Below, piece by piece: positions 43,700-55,492 of a stretch of 64,000 nucleotides of DNA. Origin of the DNA: Talpa occidentalis. Its lineage: Eukaryota > Chordata > Mammalia > Eulipotyphla > Talpidae. The stretch lies in contig NW_023601433.1 in assembly GCF_014898055.3 (NCBI RefSeq), positions 69,175,683 through 69,239,682 on the forward strand, in the 5' to 3' direction. The position numbers were made by a program, and so were the translations under genes. The notes under the pieces are model-generated. The model was not told the origin of the DNA. It searched no databases and saw only the letters and a list, made by a program, of their open reading frames with translations. The stretch's first letter is position 1. Each line of letters begins with the position of its first letter.

Positions 43700-44732
43700 C
43701 CAGGGCCATCTCTGTCTTCTGGGGAGCTTTCTGCTGGTTTAGGCAGTTTTTACTGAAGAAATGTCCCTGTTCTCAAATGGCGAAGCGGGATGCAGTCCCT
43801 GCGCCTCCGGTTTCAGGCACACTCTTCTGCGCACCCGGTCTGCCCGGACGTGGGTGCCTGCTCCCTCTGTGGGCTCAGACTGCTGGTCGGAAGGGCCTGG
43901 CGTGGAATAACTTCCCGGCTGGCCACTGGGTCTCCAGAAACCTTCTGCCTTTTCAAGCAGTCTTAAGAAATGTCCTGTTTTATAGGTGTTAGTGACTTTT
44001 TTTTCCTGGTCGCTAGGTGGCGCCAGAGATCTCTCCTATTGTCCTTGGGGGCTGTTTTTCGCCTCCCCCACCCCGTGGGACAGAGAACAGAGCGGGAATG
44101 GTAGGGTACACCTCAACAGCTTTGGGGTGCTGTGTCTGCCTTGTGCCCCACCATCGTGGAGAAACCACGCCCCGAATTTTCGTGCCCCGGGTCTCAGTTC
44201 AAAGCCCTCAGTTCCAGGACGCGGGCTGTAGCCCAGTTCAGTGGCGCGGGAATGGCGCCTTTTGCACCGCTCCCGTGCCTGGGCGCCTGGATCCTGCTTA
44301 CTCAGGAGGGACCTTCACCTCAGTGAGGACCTCCGCGCGTCTCCCCGCAAGCCTAGGTCGTCTCCCCGCAAGCCTAGGTCGCAGGCGCGGGGACCTGGGC
44401 AGCCGCGATCCAGGTCTGCACTTGCTTTTCAAGCGCGCCGAGCACTCCGCGTTTCTGCGCCAGCTTACCGGCAGCCCGGGCTGTGTGCGCGTCTCCCGGG
44501 GTCTTTGTTCTTCTCTAATGGCGCCCGGAGCCGTTCGCTCACCGCCGCGGCGGATCCTGCAGGGTTCGCCTCAGCTCCCGTTCACGGGGTGTGGTGGCTG
44601 CAATAGTTCCTTTCCGCTCACAGTCCTGCTTGCTGCGTCGTTTGTTCTTGTGGGCCGTTTTGGTTTGTTGTTTCCTCCTCTCTGCGGGTCGGAGAGTGCC
44701 GCCTCTGTGGGCGGGGGAGGGGAGCAGGGTTC
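43700..44732 (-). promoter_or_regulatory. L1 5'UTR, CpG-rich internal promoter region
   Basis: About 1 kb of GC-rich DNA with dense CpG, unlike every other part of the window. It lies upstream of ORF1 on the minus strand, where mammalian L1s carry their internal RNA polymerase II promoter. It holds a 21-base tandem duplication (44340-44381) and a long antisense open frame. I cannot point to specific transcription-factor sites with confidence. Confidence 0.75.
44340..44381. repeat. Perfect 21-base tandem duplication in the L1 5'UTR
   Basis: TCTCCCCGCAAGCCTAGGTC plus G occurs twice head to tail (44340-44360 and 44361-44381). Tandem 5'UTR units are common in rodent L1 promoters; whether this one is a promoter unit or a private event is unknown. 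Confidence 0.95.
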
Positions 44733-44748
44733 TCAGCACCGTTCTTTT
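44733..44748 (+). other. Proposed L1 target-site duplication, 5'-end side
   Basis: TCAGCACCGTTCTTTT lies directly beside the L1 5' end and is identical to 27202-27217. Copy 1 reads AAG before it, copy 2 reads GTTC (the L1 end), so this is where the two alleles diverge. Confidence 0.65.
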
Positions 44749-46115
44749 CTATTCTGAATTGACTGCAGCTGTATAAGTCTCAGATGCTCTATAAACTTGA
44801 AAATTTGCATGGATTGAAAGTTGGAGAAATAAAAAATGAGTGTCATCTGGAGCTGCAAGGTATCTTCCTTGGGTGTAAAGACACTTCATGTCCTCTGGGT
44901 GCCCTGATCCTGAAATTCTCCTGCAGGGGTTCCCAGATAGGCTGGCTTTCTTCACAGTAGTCTTCTGCCCAATGTTGACTCCAAAAAGAGTCAAAGTTCT
45001 CATATAGTTTCCTGAATGTTCTCCTTTCTCTGAACTGTGTCAGCAAAATTGAGCCTTACCAGCCCATGTGAGATAAGGAAATGTTTAGTTTGTCAGGCTA
45101 ATCTGCCAACAAGGCAAAAGCATTCACTCAGAAACATAAGAATCAGAATTACCCTGAGTCCAATCAGGTACCATTCAAATGTGGATTCTCAAAATGCAAC
45201 TGTTTGTCCCTGTCTTCTTCATCATCATCATCACCTTCATAGGGCACTTATAATACCAAAGTACACATCTGTGCTTAGAAATATTCCGAGAAACATTTTT
45301 ACTGAAAGTCCTTATTCTCATGATATGGTTCATACCTCTTTCTGGTTCAGTGGTTCAACTTTGTGTTACATGAAAGTGTTCTGTCAACATTCAAAGTAGA
45401 AGCTGATTCTAAATGTGTAGTTTTTCCTTATCTACAATATATAAACCTTAAAATACTGTTTAGCCCAGAGGAAAGGCTTCATAAATCATAATTCATATTG
45501 CTAAATATTAGCATTAGTGTAAGTTGGAATAATCTAAACCTTTTGCCTCTCAGGCCTGTGACCATAAAAATAGTCACATTGCCTTTAAATTTTCAAATTG
45601 CAAAGCCTGAGCTCTATCTGTTTGCCATGAGTTTATCAATTTCCACGTGCTCCTCAGGCATGTCTGAGCATTCCATCAGGGCTTCTTACACCCTCAGGAA
45701 CACATCCCTGTGACACCATCAAGTTCTTCTCCTTGTGGCCACCACGGCCTCAGCTTTGGTAGCCAGTCAGGGGAATGTCTGGCTCTGAATCCAGCTATTC
45801 TCTGTGAGTCAATGTCCAGTCCACAGCTACCCTGCCCCTGGCAAAGGGACCCAGGCTTCAGCAGGTGTATGACCTTACTATGTGAACAAAGACCGGCTTC
45901 TGGAGTTTTATGGAAATGAAAGGGCAGTGTGACAGGAAACATCAGCTATTGCTACTATTCCTGCTCAGAGTCCAAAAACCAGGCCTTTTCAGGTCTGCAT
46001 AGTTCCTGGCACAATGTTTTATGACCTGGCTGGTTCATCTCCCATTACAGGCATCTCCACGACTTGGGGACCATACCAAACCACCACCAGAACCTAGGCA
46101 AGAGGAACCCCACTG

Positions 46116-46374
46116 GGCCTCCCTGGTGCCGCAAGGGGTTAAGATGCAATCTATGAAGCTATCCACAGGCACTGCAGCACGAGTTTGATACCCGGCCAGG
46201 GAGCTACCCACATGGTGCAGCAGACCTCTCCTGACTCGCCCACTGCTCCCCTATTTCAGTCATTCTGCCTGTTCTGTTCCCCACTCCGTCTCTGGTGGAT
46301 CCTCTCACACCCCACACACACCTCTGGCCTGTGCCCCAGTACTTGTATGCATAAATAAAATCCTTGGAAAAAAG
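46116..46374 (+). mobile_element. tRNA-derived SINE (subfamily B), copy-2 allele of 28587-28845
   Basis: Same element and same target-site duplication GAGGAACCCCACTG (46102-46115, 46375-46388). A substitution lies just outside it (CTGCATTGCATGC at 46414 versus CTGCACTGCATGC in copy 1). Confidence 0.9.
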
Positions 46375-46951
46375 GAGGAACCCCACTGCCCACCTCCATC
46401 TCCATTGCACACCTGCATTGCATGCACCCCGTAACCCAGGACCAAAGAGATACCTTGAAAGCCATTTTCCTATTACAGAAGTGGGTTCTTCCAAGCAATT
46501 GGGAATGAGAAGACCATTTCCTTCTCAGCAAAATACATCCTCTGTACAAGAAGGTATTCTTGCCTCCTGGCCCCCAAAGAAACAATTTAGAACATACAGT
46601 TCTTAGAGTGTATATTTGGGATCACAGCTCTGCTAAAATATTTAAGTTAGAAAATCTGACCACTCACACCTCAGCCTGATACATCTGCATTCATGCACAA
46701 CTTTAGTAAATGTTTGATTTTCCCTGCTTACATTTCAATGATTATAAAGCCCCAAGGTTAAATTCAAGTCTGCACTCTAAGGAGATATAAATTGCTCATA
46801 ACTTTAATTGATTAAATTAATTTTTAAAGCCTAGAATATAGTCTCAGGGAATATCTTTAGAAAGAACAAACTTATATGTACCCTTCCAGACACACATATA
46901 CACACCCCAGATGAGTAAATTGAGAGACTATTGGTGATTTGACATATTCTT

Positions 46952-47228
46952 TTTTTTAATTTTCTTTTAAATATTTATTTATTTATACAAGAACCAGGGT
47001 ACAGGCCAGATGCACAGGCGTGTGAGAGGACTCACCAGAAATAGAGCGGGGAACAGAACAGGCAGACTGACTGAAATACACTGCTGAGGGGAGCAGCAGG
47101 TGAGACAGGAGATCTCTGATGCGCCATGCGGGTTTCTCTCTGGCCAGCCGTGGCTCGAACCTGTGCTACAGAGGCTGCAGACAGCTTCACAGTGCTGCGC
47201 TCAACCGCCTGCGCCACCGGGGAGGCCC
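46952..47228 (-). mobile_element. tRNA-derived SINE, copy-2 allele of 29424-29700
   Basis: Same element; the tail T-run is one base shorter than in copy 1. Confidence 0.85.
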
Positions 47229-47453
47229 TGACATGATATTCTTTAAAAAATAGTTACTGTAAACTTCTTTGCAGGGAGACAGGTTAACAGTCTTTTAATC
47301 ATTTCCATGGGAGGAGATGGTGACCTTGACAAGGTAGGAGCGGTGGAGGTGAGAGAAAAGGAGTCAGATTTAGGGCATATTTTTCAGTTAGAGTCAAAAG
47401 GCCTTTCTATGGAAATTGAATATGGGATGTAAAGGGGCTAATGTTATTTTTGT

Positions 47454-47743
47454 GGAATATTATTCAGCTGTAAAAAAGAAGAAAATACTGCCATTTTTGA
47501 CAACATGGATGGAGCTAAATGAAGTAAGTTAGATGAAGATAAATACTGCATGGTCTTATTTATATGTAGAATCTAGAAAAAATCAAACTTAAAGAAACAG
47601 AGGGGATTGGTGGTTACCAGGAATTGACAGTTGGGAGAAATGGGGGGATTTCAGTCAAGGGGTACAAACTTACAGAGGTAAGATGAGTGAGTTCAGCATG
47701 GCAGGGGGACTATAGTAGCAATAGTGTAGTATATATTTGAAAG
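47454..47743 (+). mobile_element. Old L1 3' fragment, copy-2 allele of 29926-30215
   Basis: Same sequence and order as copy 1; I see no difference by eye. Confidence 0.8.
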
Positions 47744-47767
47744 TAGCTAAATGAAAAGACATAGACA

Positions 47768-48008
47768 AACACAGAGGAAGGTGAGTCAGAGATTGGAGTT
47801 AAGTTCCACAGATAAGACAGACCAGGGACTGCCAGAAGCTGGAAGAGGCAAGGAAACATTGTCCCTTAGAGACTGCAGAAAAAGCATGGACCAACTGACA
47901 ACTTGTTTTCAAATTTTAGCCTCCAAAAATGTGAAAAAAATAAACTTCTCTTGGTTAAAGCTCCGCACTCGGTGGTACTTTGTAACAACAGGCTTTGGAA
48001 AGTAAAAC
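47768..48008 (+). mobile_element. Old LTR-like 3' fragment, copy-2 allele of 30240-30480
   Basis: Same sequence as copy 1, including the non-coding 84-codon frame. Confidence 0.5.
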
Positions 48009-48707
48009 AATCATTTTTTTAACCTGTGATACATATAAATCTGTACAATTAAGATGCCACTTTTGCAAATATCTAAGAGGATGCCATTTTTAAAATTCCA
48101 ACTCAAAAAATGCACGAAATCTAAATTAATGCCCTCATATATTTTTCCCCAAACAATTAGACAAATCTAAGGTGGTGGCGGAGGCTAGCTTCATTTGATT
48201 TCCAGTGAAGAGTGTTGATGAGTCAGGACCATTACATTCCTCAGAAAATGCCCCTTAAAAAAGCAACATCTAAGTGTCGTGTTTACTAAAAGTGATACCA
48301 TATGTTGGTTGATTAACAAGTTGTCAGAATATTAGAAGTTCTTGGCTGATTGCAAGAAGGAGCATCTGCTAGCTAAATCTTTCTCTAATGTGTATATGAA
48401 TATCGCCAGGTTTGGCAATTTTCCTAAATATCAGATATACATTCCTGCAGTAGTTAGCCATCCGAGAGTAACACTGCTGTACTGGTGAGGTTTAAGATGT
48501 TTATTCTCAAGAAATCAAATGAAAGGGAGGCCAAAGAGATGGATTATACACACAAGAGTATTTAATGTATCATTCAGAATTGCTTTGCTATTATACTTAT
48601 ATCATCTATTACAACTGATGTTTATTTGACTATCACTTACATGGTAAGTTCAGAAAAGAAAGATGAAATCTCCTTTAGAGCTCCTTATTGCTTTACTATT
48701 ACTGGAA

Positions 48708-48898
48708 CTTAACAATACCTTTTATTTATAAAGAGATTTTGATTTTATAAATGCTTTCATGTTGATTCTCACAACCCTTAACGAAGGCAAGAAATCATTT
48801 CTCCATTTCACAGAAAAATCTGCAATTGAGTTGAGGTAAATCCAGCTGGCTTAGCAGTAGTGAAAACAGAATATAAACCAGGTCTTCTGAGTTCCACC
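48708..48898 (+). mobile_element. MIR relic, copy-2 allele of 31180-31370
   Basis: Same sequence as copy 1. Identity in an old neutral relic shows that the two copies separated very recently. Confidence 0.65.
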
Positions 48899-50740
48899 TC
48901 TACAAGCTCCATATACAGAGGTTCAGGAGCTGGCTATGACTGTCATGACACAATCTCCTCAAAGTGCAATTCTGGAGTTTTCCTTTGTACCCTTTCACAC
49001 CCCCTTTGATTCAGTAAGCTACCACACACTGCATTGAGCCATTTTAACTTTAGCAAGTAGATTCAGCTAAGGGCAAAAATTTTTCCTTTACCCTCTTAGG
49101 TTCAGTAAATGAGGCCTGCAAATTTAATTTAAAAAAGGCAGATGAACAGGAGTAAAAGAAATATGAATTTTGTTCATGTTTTACATGTAAGGAAGTTCTC
49201 AGAAAAGGAGTGAGACTCAAACAAATGGTGAGATTCTGGCTTACACACCACTTTGCAAAGACTTTTCTTGTTTAGGTTTCCAAGGATGATACATTGTGGG
49301 AAAGTGACTAGAAAATGTATCAGGGAAACTAGTGAAAGATAAGGGTTATTTTGGTAAGGTTTGTTTATGCAAACAACTCTCTGTCTGCAGTGATAAGAGT
49401 TGCTCTCCTTTTTCTGGTACTTGAGTGGGGCCACCTTCACAAAGGGCATGTATGCTCTGCTTTTAAGCAGCGGGCACTATTTCTTAATTACTTTAACCTC
49501 AAAAGACTCCTTATGCCAAAATGTCATATTTTGGAATGGCATATTTTGATTTCCTACAACTTCTTTCTACCACTCATCAAGGCAGACATGAAACAAGGCA
49601 GAAGAAAAGGGATCCTCTTGTGTTAATGGAGTTCAAAGTTACCTATATTTCAGTTGTTCTGCTTCCTTTGAAATTTCTCTGTACTTATGGCCTTACAGCT
49701 AAGTGCCTCAGAGATATGTGCATATGTCACCTTTTCCTTTAGGACTTCTTTGTCCTCTATTTTTTATAACATCCTTGAAGATTATATTATAAAGATGTCT
49801 TTTAGTGTTTCAGGTAAATGAGGCATATTATGAAAACGTGGTAATTCTTTTTAAATACTCAAGTCAGGTGTTACTTTTGGGAATTTCAATCATTTCTTTT
49901 CTTAATGTAGGAAACAAACAAAAAAACATATCTCCTACCCTCTTATATATAGTAAGTAAAATAAAACAACATAAGAAATGGTTTATTTCATATGCACATA
50001 AGACACTACACATGAAAGAACTGAAAACTCCTAAAATGCGGTAAGACCAGAAACCTATATATACCACTTTAACAAAAGTTGACGCATTGTGAAGAAGTGA
50101 CAAGAAAAGGGCAAAGAGTTTTGGATGGCAGGAGACGTTAATTGTAAGAAGGTACATATATGGGAAGCCAATGAAGATAAGGATTTAATGAGGTTTGTCA
50201 TCTCAATTCAAGTTGCTTCCATCTCCATTGATAAGTCACCTCTTCTTCTTGGCACGAGAGAGGGGTGGAGATACCGTCTCAATGGGAAATTTATGTTCTG
50301 TTCATAGGCAGAAGGGATGACTAGAGAGTTCCTTCTAAGCCTGCTGAATCTCATCTCAAAATAATCCTTATGCCAAAGTGGCATATTTTGAGGAGGCATG
50401 TTCTGCTCCCCTTCATTATCTTCAAGGACCTCTACAGTCAGCACCTTCCCTATATTTGCAATCATATCCCCAACCACTCAATTTCTAAGCCTTTCCAGCA
50501 AATTGCTTCCCTTCTTGCCCTGTAGCTTCCTTCCTCTGAACTCATGCACCTGTTTGTCTGTTTACAATATCATTTTCCATCCTCTTCTCTTCTCCAACAT
50601 TGCCCATCCTTCAGAACAAGCCCCAATTTATTTTCCTATTTTAATGCTTCCCCAAAACTCCAATTACATCAGGCACAAGTGAGGGCCTGGTGCTCCTCAG
50701 GACCACCAAACTATCCACCAAAAATCACAAGAGCCATCAT

Positions 50741-50937
50741 GGGCATCCCTGGTGTTGCAGGGGTTAAAATCTCAGCACTATCAAGCTATTAACAGCCACT
50801 GTGGCCTGAGTTCCATGATTCTGGGCCAGGGAGCTGACCCATATAGCACAACAGACCTCACCTGTCTCACCCACTGCTCCTCTCAGAAGTGTGTTTCAGT
50901 AGATTCATCTGTTCTGCTCCCCACTCTGTCTCTGGTG

Positions 50938-51006
<69 letters not shown>

Positions 51007-51073
51007 ACCCCTCTGGCCTGCACCCTAGATCTTGCATGCATAAATAAAAATAAATCAAAAAAAAAAAAAAAAA
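50741..51073 (+). mobile_element. SINE with microsatellite, copy-2 allele of 33213-33544
   Basis: Same element. It differs by the CT/AC boundary (see 50942-51004) and by one extra A in the terminal A-run. Confidence 0.9.
50942..51004 (+). repeat. Compound (CT)n(AC)n microsatellite, second allele
   Basis: 29 bases of CT and 34 of AC, against 37 and 26 in copy 1. The total of 63 is unchanged. Confidence 0.95.
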
Positions 51074-52228
51074 CAATAGTCATCAGCTCAATACCATCCA
51101 GCAATCATGATCTCTTTGGGAGACACACGCTTATGCAGTCTGAGTGGGGCAGAGGTGAGTGCCTCTCCGGATGGCCCAACTAGCCACCAACAGCACCAGG
51201 TGTGTCAGCTCAGTGTCTGCCCAGCAATGAGTATTCTTGATGGTAGGCAGCTCTTTCCCAGCTACAGTGGTTAGGCTTGCTTACACATTCTGGTGCTCTG
51301 TGTCTCACCTCCTCATCGAATGCCTATTGTCAAGTTCACAGTTCTCTTTTAAGTATGGGCGCTCCCTTGCTGATGATTATCTCCTATGTCCAGAGAAAAA
51401 GAAAAGACTAGGCAGCTGTTAGTCTGCGTCTGCCATCTTCATTCAATTATCCATTAGGTCTCTTTGGATGTATTCATGTTTCATCCTTGGATTGGAGGGC
51501 AGGGTCATGGAGATAGGTATGTTCTTTACAATTAATCTGTAACACAATCTGCATTTTTCTTATATAACAAGTTATGAATTTAGATAAACTAGAAAATAGA
51601 ACTTTCACAAAGAGAACATGTAAAACCAAGCACTATCATATTTTATACTAATATTATAGTTCTGCTAGTGAAAATTCATATCTAGTGAGAGAATTTTAGG
51701 AAATTATTTCTAAGAGTGAGTTGGTCTTTGGTGAACATGTACTCCAGTTATGTAATGATTTACATTTGCTGTGACTACTCAAATATAGCCTAATTTCTGT
51801 GAAAAGTGGAAATTAGGAAAATTCCATGAAAAAAGGAAAACTGTGGGTTCTCCCTCAACTCCTCTGTCTCTGATGTTGCTCCCCCTTTTTCTATTCACCA
51901 TCTGCTTCTCATTCATCTTCACAGAAGAAAATGATGTGTAAAGAAACAATTGGGCTAAACTACTCTGTGTCCTAAAAATAATTACCCCAAATCATTATTC
52001 TCTATGTTTCAGAAATTATACAAAATACTTAATAACTAAAAATAATAGAATGTAAAATAGGTCACTGGTTGATACTAGATGCTAGTACGGGAAACCTCTT
52101 CACACAATTCCTGAGCAATGCTCAACCAACCACTCCTTGGTTATTCTTAGCACCAGGGAGCTCACTCTATTTTAGGAATCAACCAATTTTACTAAAATCC
52201 AGTTAGACTGAAATCTTTCTTACAATGA

Positions 52229-52459
52229 ATCAAAATGAGTCCACTCACTGGCACTAATTCTGTACTTCCTAACGACACAGAATAAATCTATTCTATATTC
52301 TATTTGAGAGCCTTTCACATATATTAAGGCAACTGCCATGTCTCTTCAAACTTTGCAAACTAAATATCTCCAGTTCCCTCAAATGCAATTCTTATAGGAC
52401 ACAGCTTCTACAGTCACCATCTTTATGACAATATATCCCCTCTGGGCCCTGAAGTGACA
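52229..52459 (-). mobile_element. Possible CR1/L3 relic, copy-2 allele of 34700-34930
   Basis: Same sequence as copy 1; the family call is equally tentative. Confidence 0.4.
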
Positions 52460-53438
52460 GCCATCTCTTTCTGAGTGACACCTATGCTGAAGGATCTTGT
52501 AGAGCAGAACAGCCACACAGGTTGTTCTCGTGCTTATTTTTAATGACAAACACTTTATTTTTACACAGAGGACAATGAGTGGAGGTGATGCATGTGTGGA
52601 ATGTGTGTTGTTTTAAAGTAGTGGGACATTTCAATATAGGTGGAATATTTATGTTTGACTTATATGAGTGATTTTCATTTGTGGGACTTGAAATGTGTTG
52701 AAGCCCAGTGGAATTATTGAGTAATAAATGGGAGGGGTTTAAATTCCATCAGAGTAAAATGGGAAAATGTTTCCCTTTTTCACTTTTTATGTAGCAATTG
52801 TACCTTAATCTGCTTTTAGGAATAGCTGTTGTAGCAGATTTGCACTTTATATTATATCTTTTTTTTTTTAGTATACATAGCAAAATCCTTTACATGAAGC
52901 TTGTAAAACCCCAGATCTTTCTTCTAATGCAAATAAGGTTCCATTTGTATAGCACCTTTAGACTGTCACTCACACTGACTAAGCACCTTCCAAGGGCACA
53001 GCCCTCAACTCCATGTTTCTGAGGGTTCACATAAAACAGACACTCCTGCCCTTCCTCAACAAAGTCTTAAAACACTGACTGCTGTCAGGGCAGATTTCCA
53101 GCTAAGGGGGAGGTCACAGGTAAACAGGATGGGTCAAAGGGAAACAGGAAAGTTGACTTCATAAGAAGTATCAGATTTAAAACCAGGAGCAGCATAGAGT
53201 GACTCTTTTACTTACTTATGATCTTTGCTAAGTTTTGGACCCTGGCCCCATAATCATTCAAATATAAAGGAAATCACAGATGCATTTGTGAATTCTGCTG
53301 TTGGTTGGTGCAGGGAAAAACTATATTATCTCAGAAAAATATACATATAACATTTATGAATATTACATAGATATATATAACAATTATAAAATTAGTGTCT
53401 CTATAAATAGGGAAAGAGGTATGCTGAAATATTTTTTA

Positions 53439-53696
53439 AAGATTTATTATTTATGCATTCAAGAACTGGGGTACAGGGCAGAGGTGTGGAGAGTGAGAGA
53501 GCCCATCAGAGACAGAATGGGGAACAGAACAGGCAGATTGACTGAAATATACTGCTGAGGGAAGCAGCGGGCGAGTCAGGAGAGGTCTGCTGTGCCATGT
53601 GGGTCACCTCCCTGGCCGGGGATCGAACTTGTGCTGCAGTCGCTGTGGATAGCTTCATAGGCTGCATCCTAACCCCTTGCACCACCAGGGAGGCCC
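53439..53696 (-). mobile_element. tRNA-derived SINE (subfamily B), copy-2 allele of 35910-36167
   Basis: Same element. Tail TTTATGCATTCAAG here, TTTATTCATTCAAG in copy 1. The copy-2 form matches the family consensus (TATGCAT), so copy 1 carries the derived base. Confidence 0.9.
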
Positions 53697-54224
53697 CTGA
53701 AATAATGTTTTAAATCACTGATCAAAAAGTTGTATCTGAAAGAAAGCAGGAGACACTCAAGAAGAGGCTCCTTTCCAGTCTCTGCTCTCCATTTATCTTT
53801 GATTTAAAAGAGGAAATGTTTTATTAAAAAGTGAACACTTGGGGTCATCATTTACCCAACTGTCACTGTAGCAAGTCTTCCATTTCCACTGTGTATCCTA
53901 TAAAACCACAGGCAACCCCTTATAGTCGAGTAATTTTGATGTTCCAAGAAGATTTACCTTGTGTTATCCCTGCAGTGAAAGGAACTCCAGTTGAGATAGG
54001 TCCCAATTGCATATATAAGAACTCTACTCAGTTTCACAGTTTGGCTGGAAAAAGCTTACTTAGTATCCCTTCCAAGACATTCTTTTTAGAATTTTCTTTA
54101 CAATTCTTCAAGTGCTTCCACTATTATAATTACCTGTTATTTTATAATTTTTAATTTATTTCAACAAATAACCTGCATATATGATTTTAAAAATCAGAGT
54201 ATTAATACATACTTCTAATATTTG

Positions 54225-54515
54225 TTTTTTTTTAAGAGGCATGTATTATTTGTTTGTTTGTTTGTTTGTTTATACAAGCACTGGGTACAGTCAGAAGCGC
54301 GGGAGGGTGAGAGAATTCACCAGAACCAGAGCGGGGAGCAGAGCAGGCAGAAGGACCGAAGTACACTGCTGAGGGGAGCAGCGGGCGGCAGGAGAGGTCT
54401 GCGCGCCATGTGGGACCCTCCTCAGGTGGCCGGGGAGCAGCCAGGGATCGAACCGGCTCCGCCGCGGGCAGCTTCTCAACCCAGCGCTCAACCGCTGCGC
54501 CACTGGGGAGGCCCC
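54225..54515 (-). mobile_element. Young SINE (subfamily A), copy-2 allele of 36696-36986
   Basis: Same element with the same 16-base target-site duplication; no difference seen by eye. Confidence 0.95.
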
Positions 54516-54904
54516 ATACTTCTAATATTTGATTTACTAGCCTAAAGAGTGCCTTTTGACACTCCATTTGAAAAACAAAAAAAATCAATATACTTGCTGT
54601 AATTTCCATTCTTCCTCCCTTCACACACACTTTCCAGTCATTGTTAAGAATATTGCTATTTTTCAGTGAACATTGTTCATAACATTGAAATTTTGAAATT
54701 ATAATTCCAACACATGACTTCATTTCAGTAGTAAGTGAGTTCTGTTCTCATGTATTCCCTTTTACATCTCCTTTTTCAATCTTCCCTTGAATGACTGGGG
54801 TTTGAACTTCCAGTAGTCCCTCAGAAGGATTCACAGAAAATATTTTCTTCTGTTCTTAATGTTGAAAATCCTTTGCTTTATACTTGAAGACAGTGTAGAG
54901 TGTA

Positions 54905-55129
54905 ATTTTTTTTTAAGATTTATTTATTTATGCATGAAGAATTGGCATGTAGACCAGAGGTGCGGGGTATGAGAGGATTTGCCAGAGAGAGAGTGGGAAA
55001 CAGAACAGGCAGATCTACTGAAATACACTGCTGAGGGGAGCAGCTGGCAAGACAGGAGGGGTCTGTTGCGCCATATGTGGGTTAGGTTCCCAGCCAGGGA
55101 TTGTACTCAGGCCATTGCGGTGATAGCAC
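54905..55129 (-). mobile_element. Head-truncated SINE, copy-2 allele of 37376-37600
   Basis: Same truncated element and same junction 'gatagcactgagagcatttt'. Confidence 0.8.
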
Positions 55130-55220
55130 TGAGAGCATTTTATTTCAGAAAGGCACTTTGAATTATCTTTGGATATAATTACAGCTTTTTCTATTGCTTG
55201 GTTTTCTCCAAAAAACCTAT

Positions 55221-55492
55221 TTTTTAAGATTTATTTACTTATGCATACAAGAGCTGGGGTGCAGGCCAGAGATGCGGGGAATGGGGCTTGAGAGGATTCG
55301 CCAGAGACAGAGTGGGGAGCAGAACAGGCAGATCTATCTGAAATACTCTGCTGAGGGGAGCAGCGGGCGAGACAGGAGAGGTCTGCTGCGCCATGTGGGT
55401 TAGATCCCTGGCTGGGGATCAAACTCATGTTGCAGTGGCTGCAGATAGCTTCATAGTGCTGTATCTTAACCCCTTGTGCCACCAGGGAGGCC
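55221..55492 (-). mobile_element. tRNA-derived SINE (subfamily B), copy-2 allele of 37692-37963
   Basis: Same element. The tail has fewer T, and the A-box-side run reads ACCCCTTGTGCC, matching other family members better than copy 1. Confidence 0.9.

Larger units (their letters stand above)
41091..44732 (-). mobile_element. Full-length-type L1, 5' 3.6 kb present, 3' part lost in gap
   Basis: On the minus strand, from 44732 downward: a GC- and CpG-rich 5'UTR of about 1 kb, ORF1 (about 43666-42698), a short spacer, then ORF2 from about 42650 through the endonuclease domain and into the reverse-transcriptase domain, cut by the gap at 41091. Both ORFs are interrupted by several frameshifts, several of them in short homopolymers. 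Preserved CpG and readable ORF1/ORF2 protein similarity suggest a young element. It directly abuts the start of the 13.8-kb block copy 2. Confidence 0.93.
44017..44757 (+). other. 246-codon open frame antisense to the L1 5'UTR (ORF0-like position)
   Basis: This is the longest open frame in the window. It lies opposite to L1 sense and runs from inside the 5'UTR out across the L1 5' end (44732) to a stop 25 bases into flanking DNA. The product is rich in Pro, Gly, Ser and Arg. A tandem 7-residue repeat (RLPASLG twice, about residues 108-122) arises from the in-frame 21-base duplication. No domain is recognised. Primate L1s have an antisense ORF0 in the equivalent place, but that is about 70 residues and I see no clear relation. 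High GC content favours chance open frames, so coding is unproven. Confidence 0.3.

Noticed and set aside
43740..44732. CpG island of a cellular gene
   Set aside because: Its position directly upstream of L1 ORF1 and its similarity to the L1 5' end at 1-474 explain it as an L1 5'UTR.
41091..44732. Retroviral pol/gag provirus
   Set aside because: The protein motifs are of the L1 endonuclease/reverse-transcriptase and ORF1 types, there are no LTRs, and a CpG-rich 5'UTR is present, so this is a LINE.
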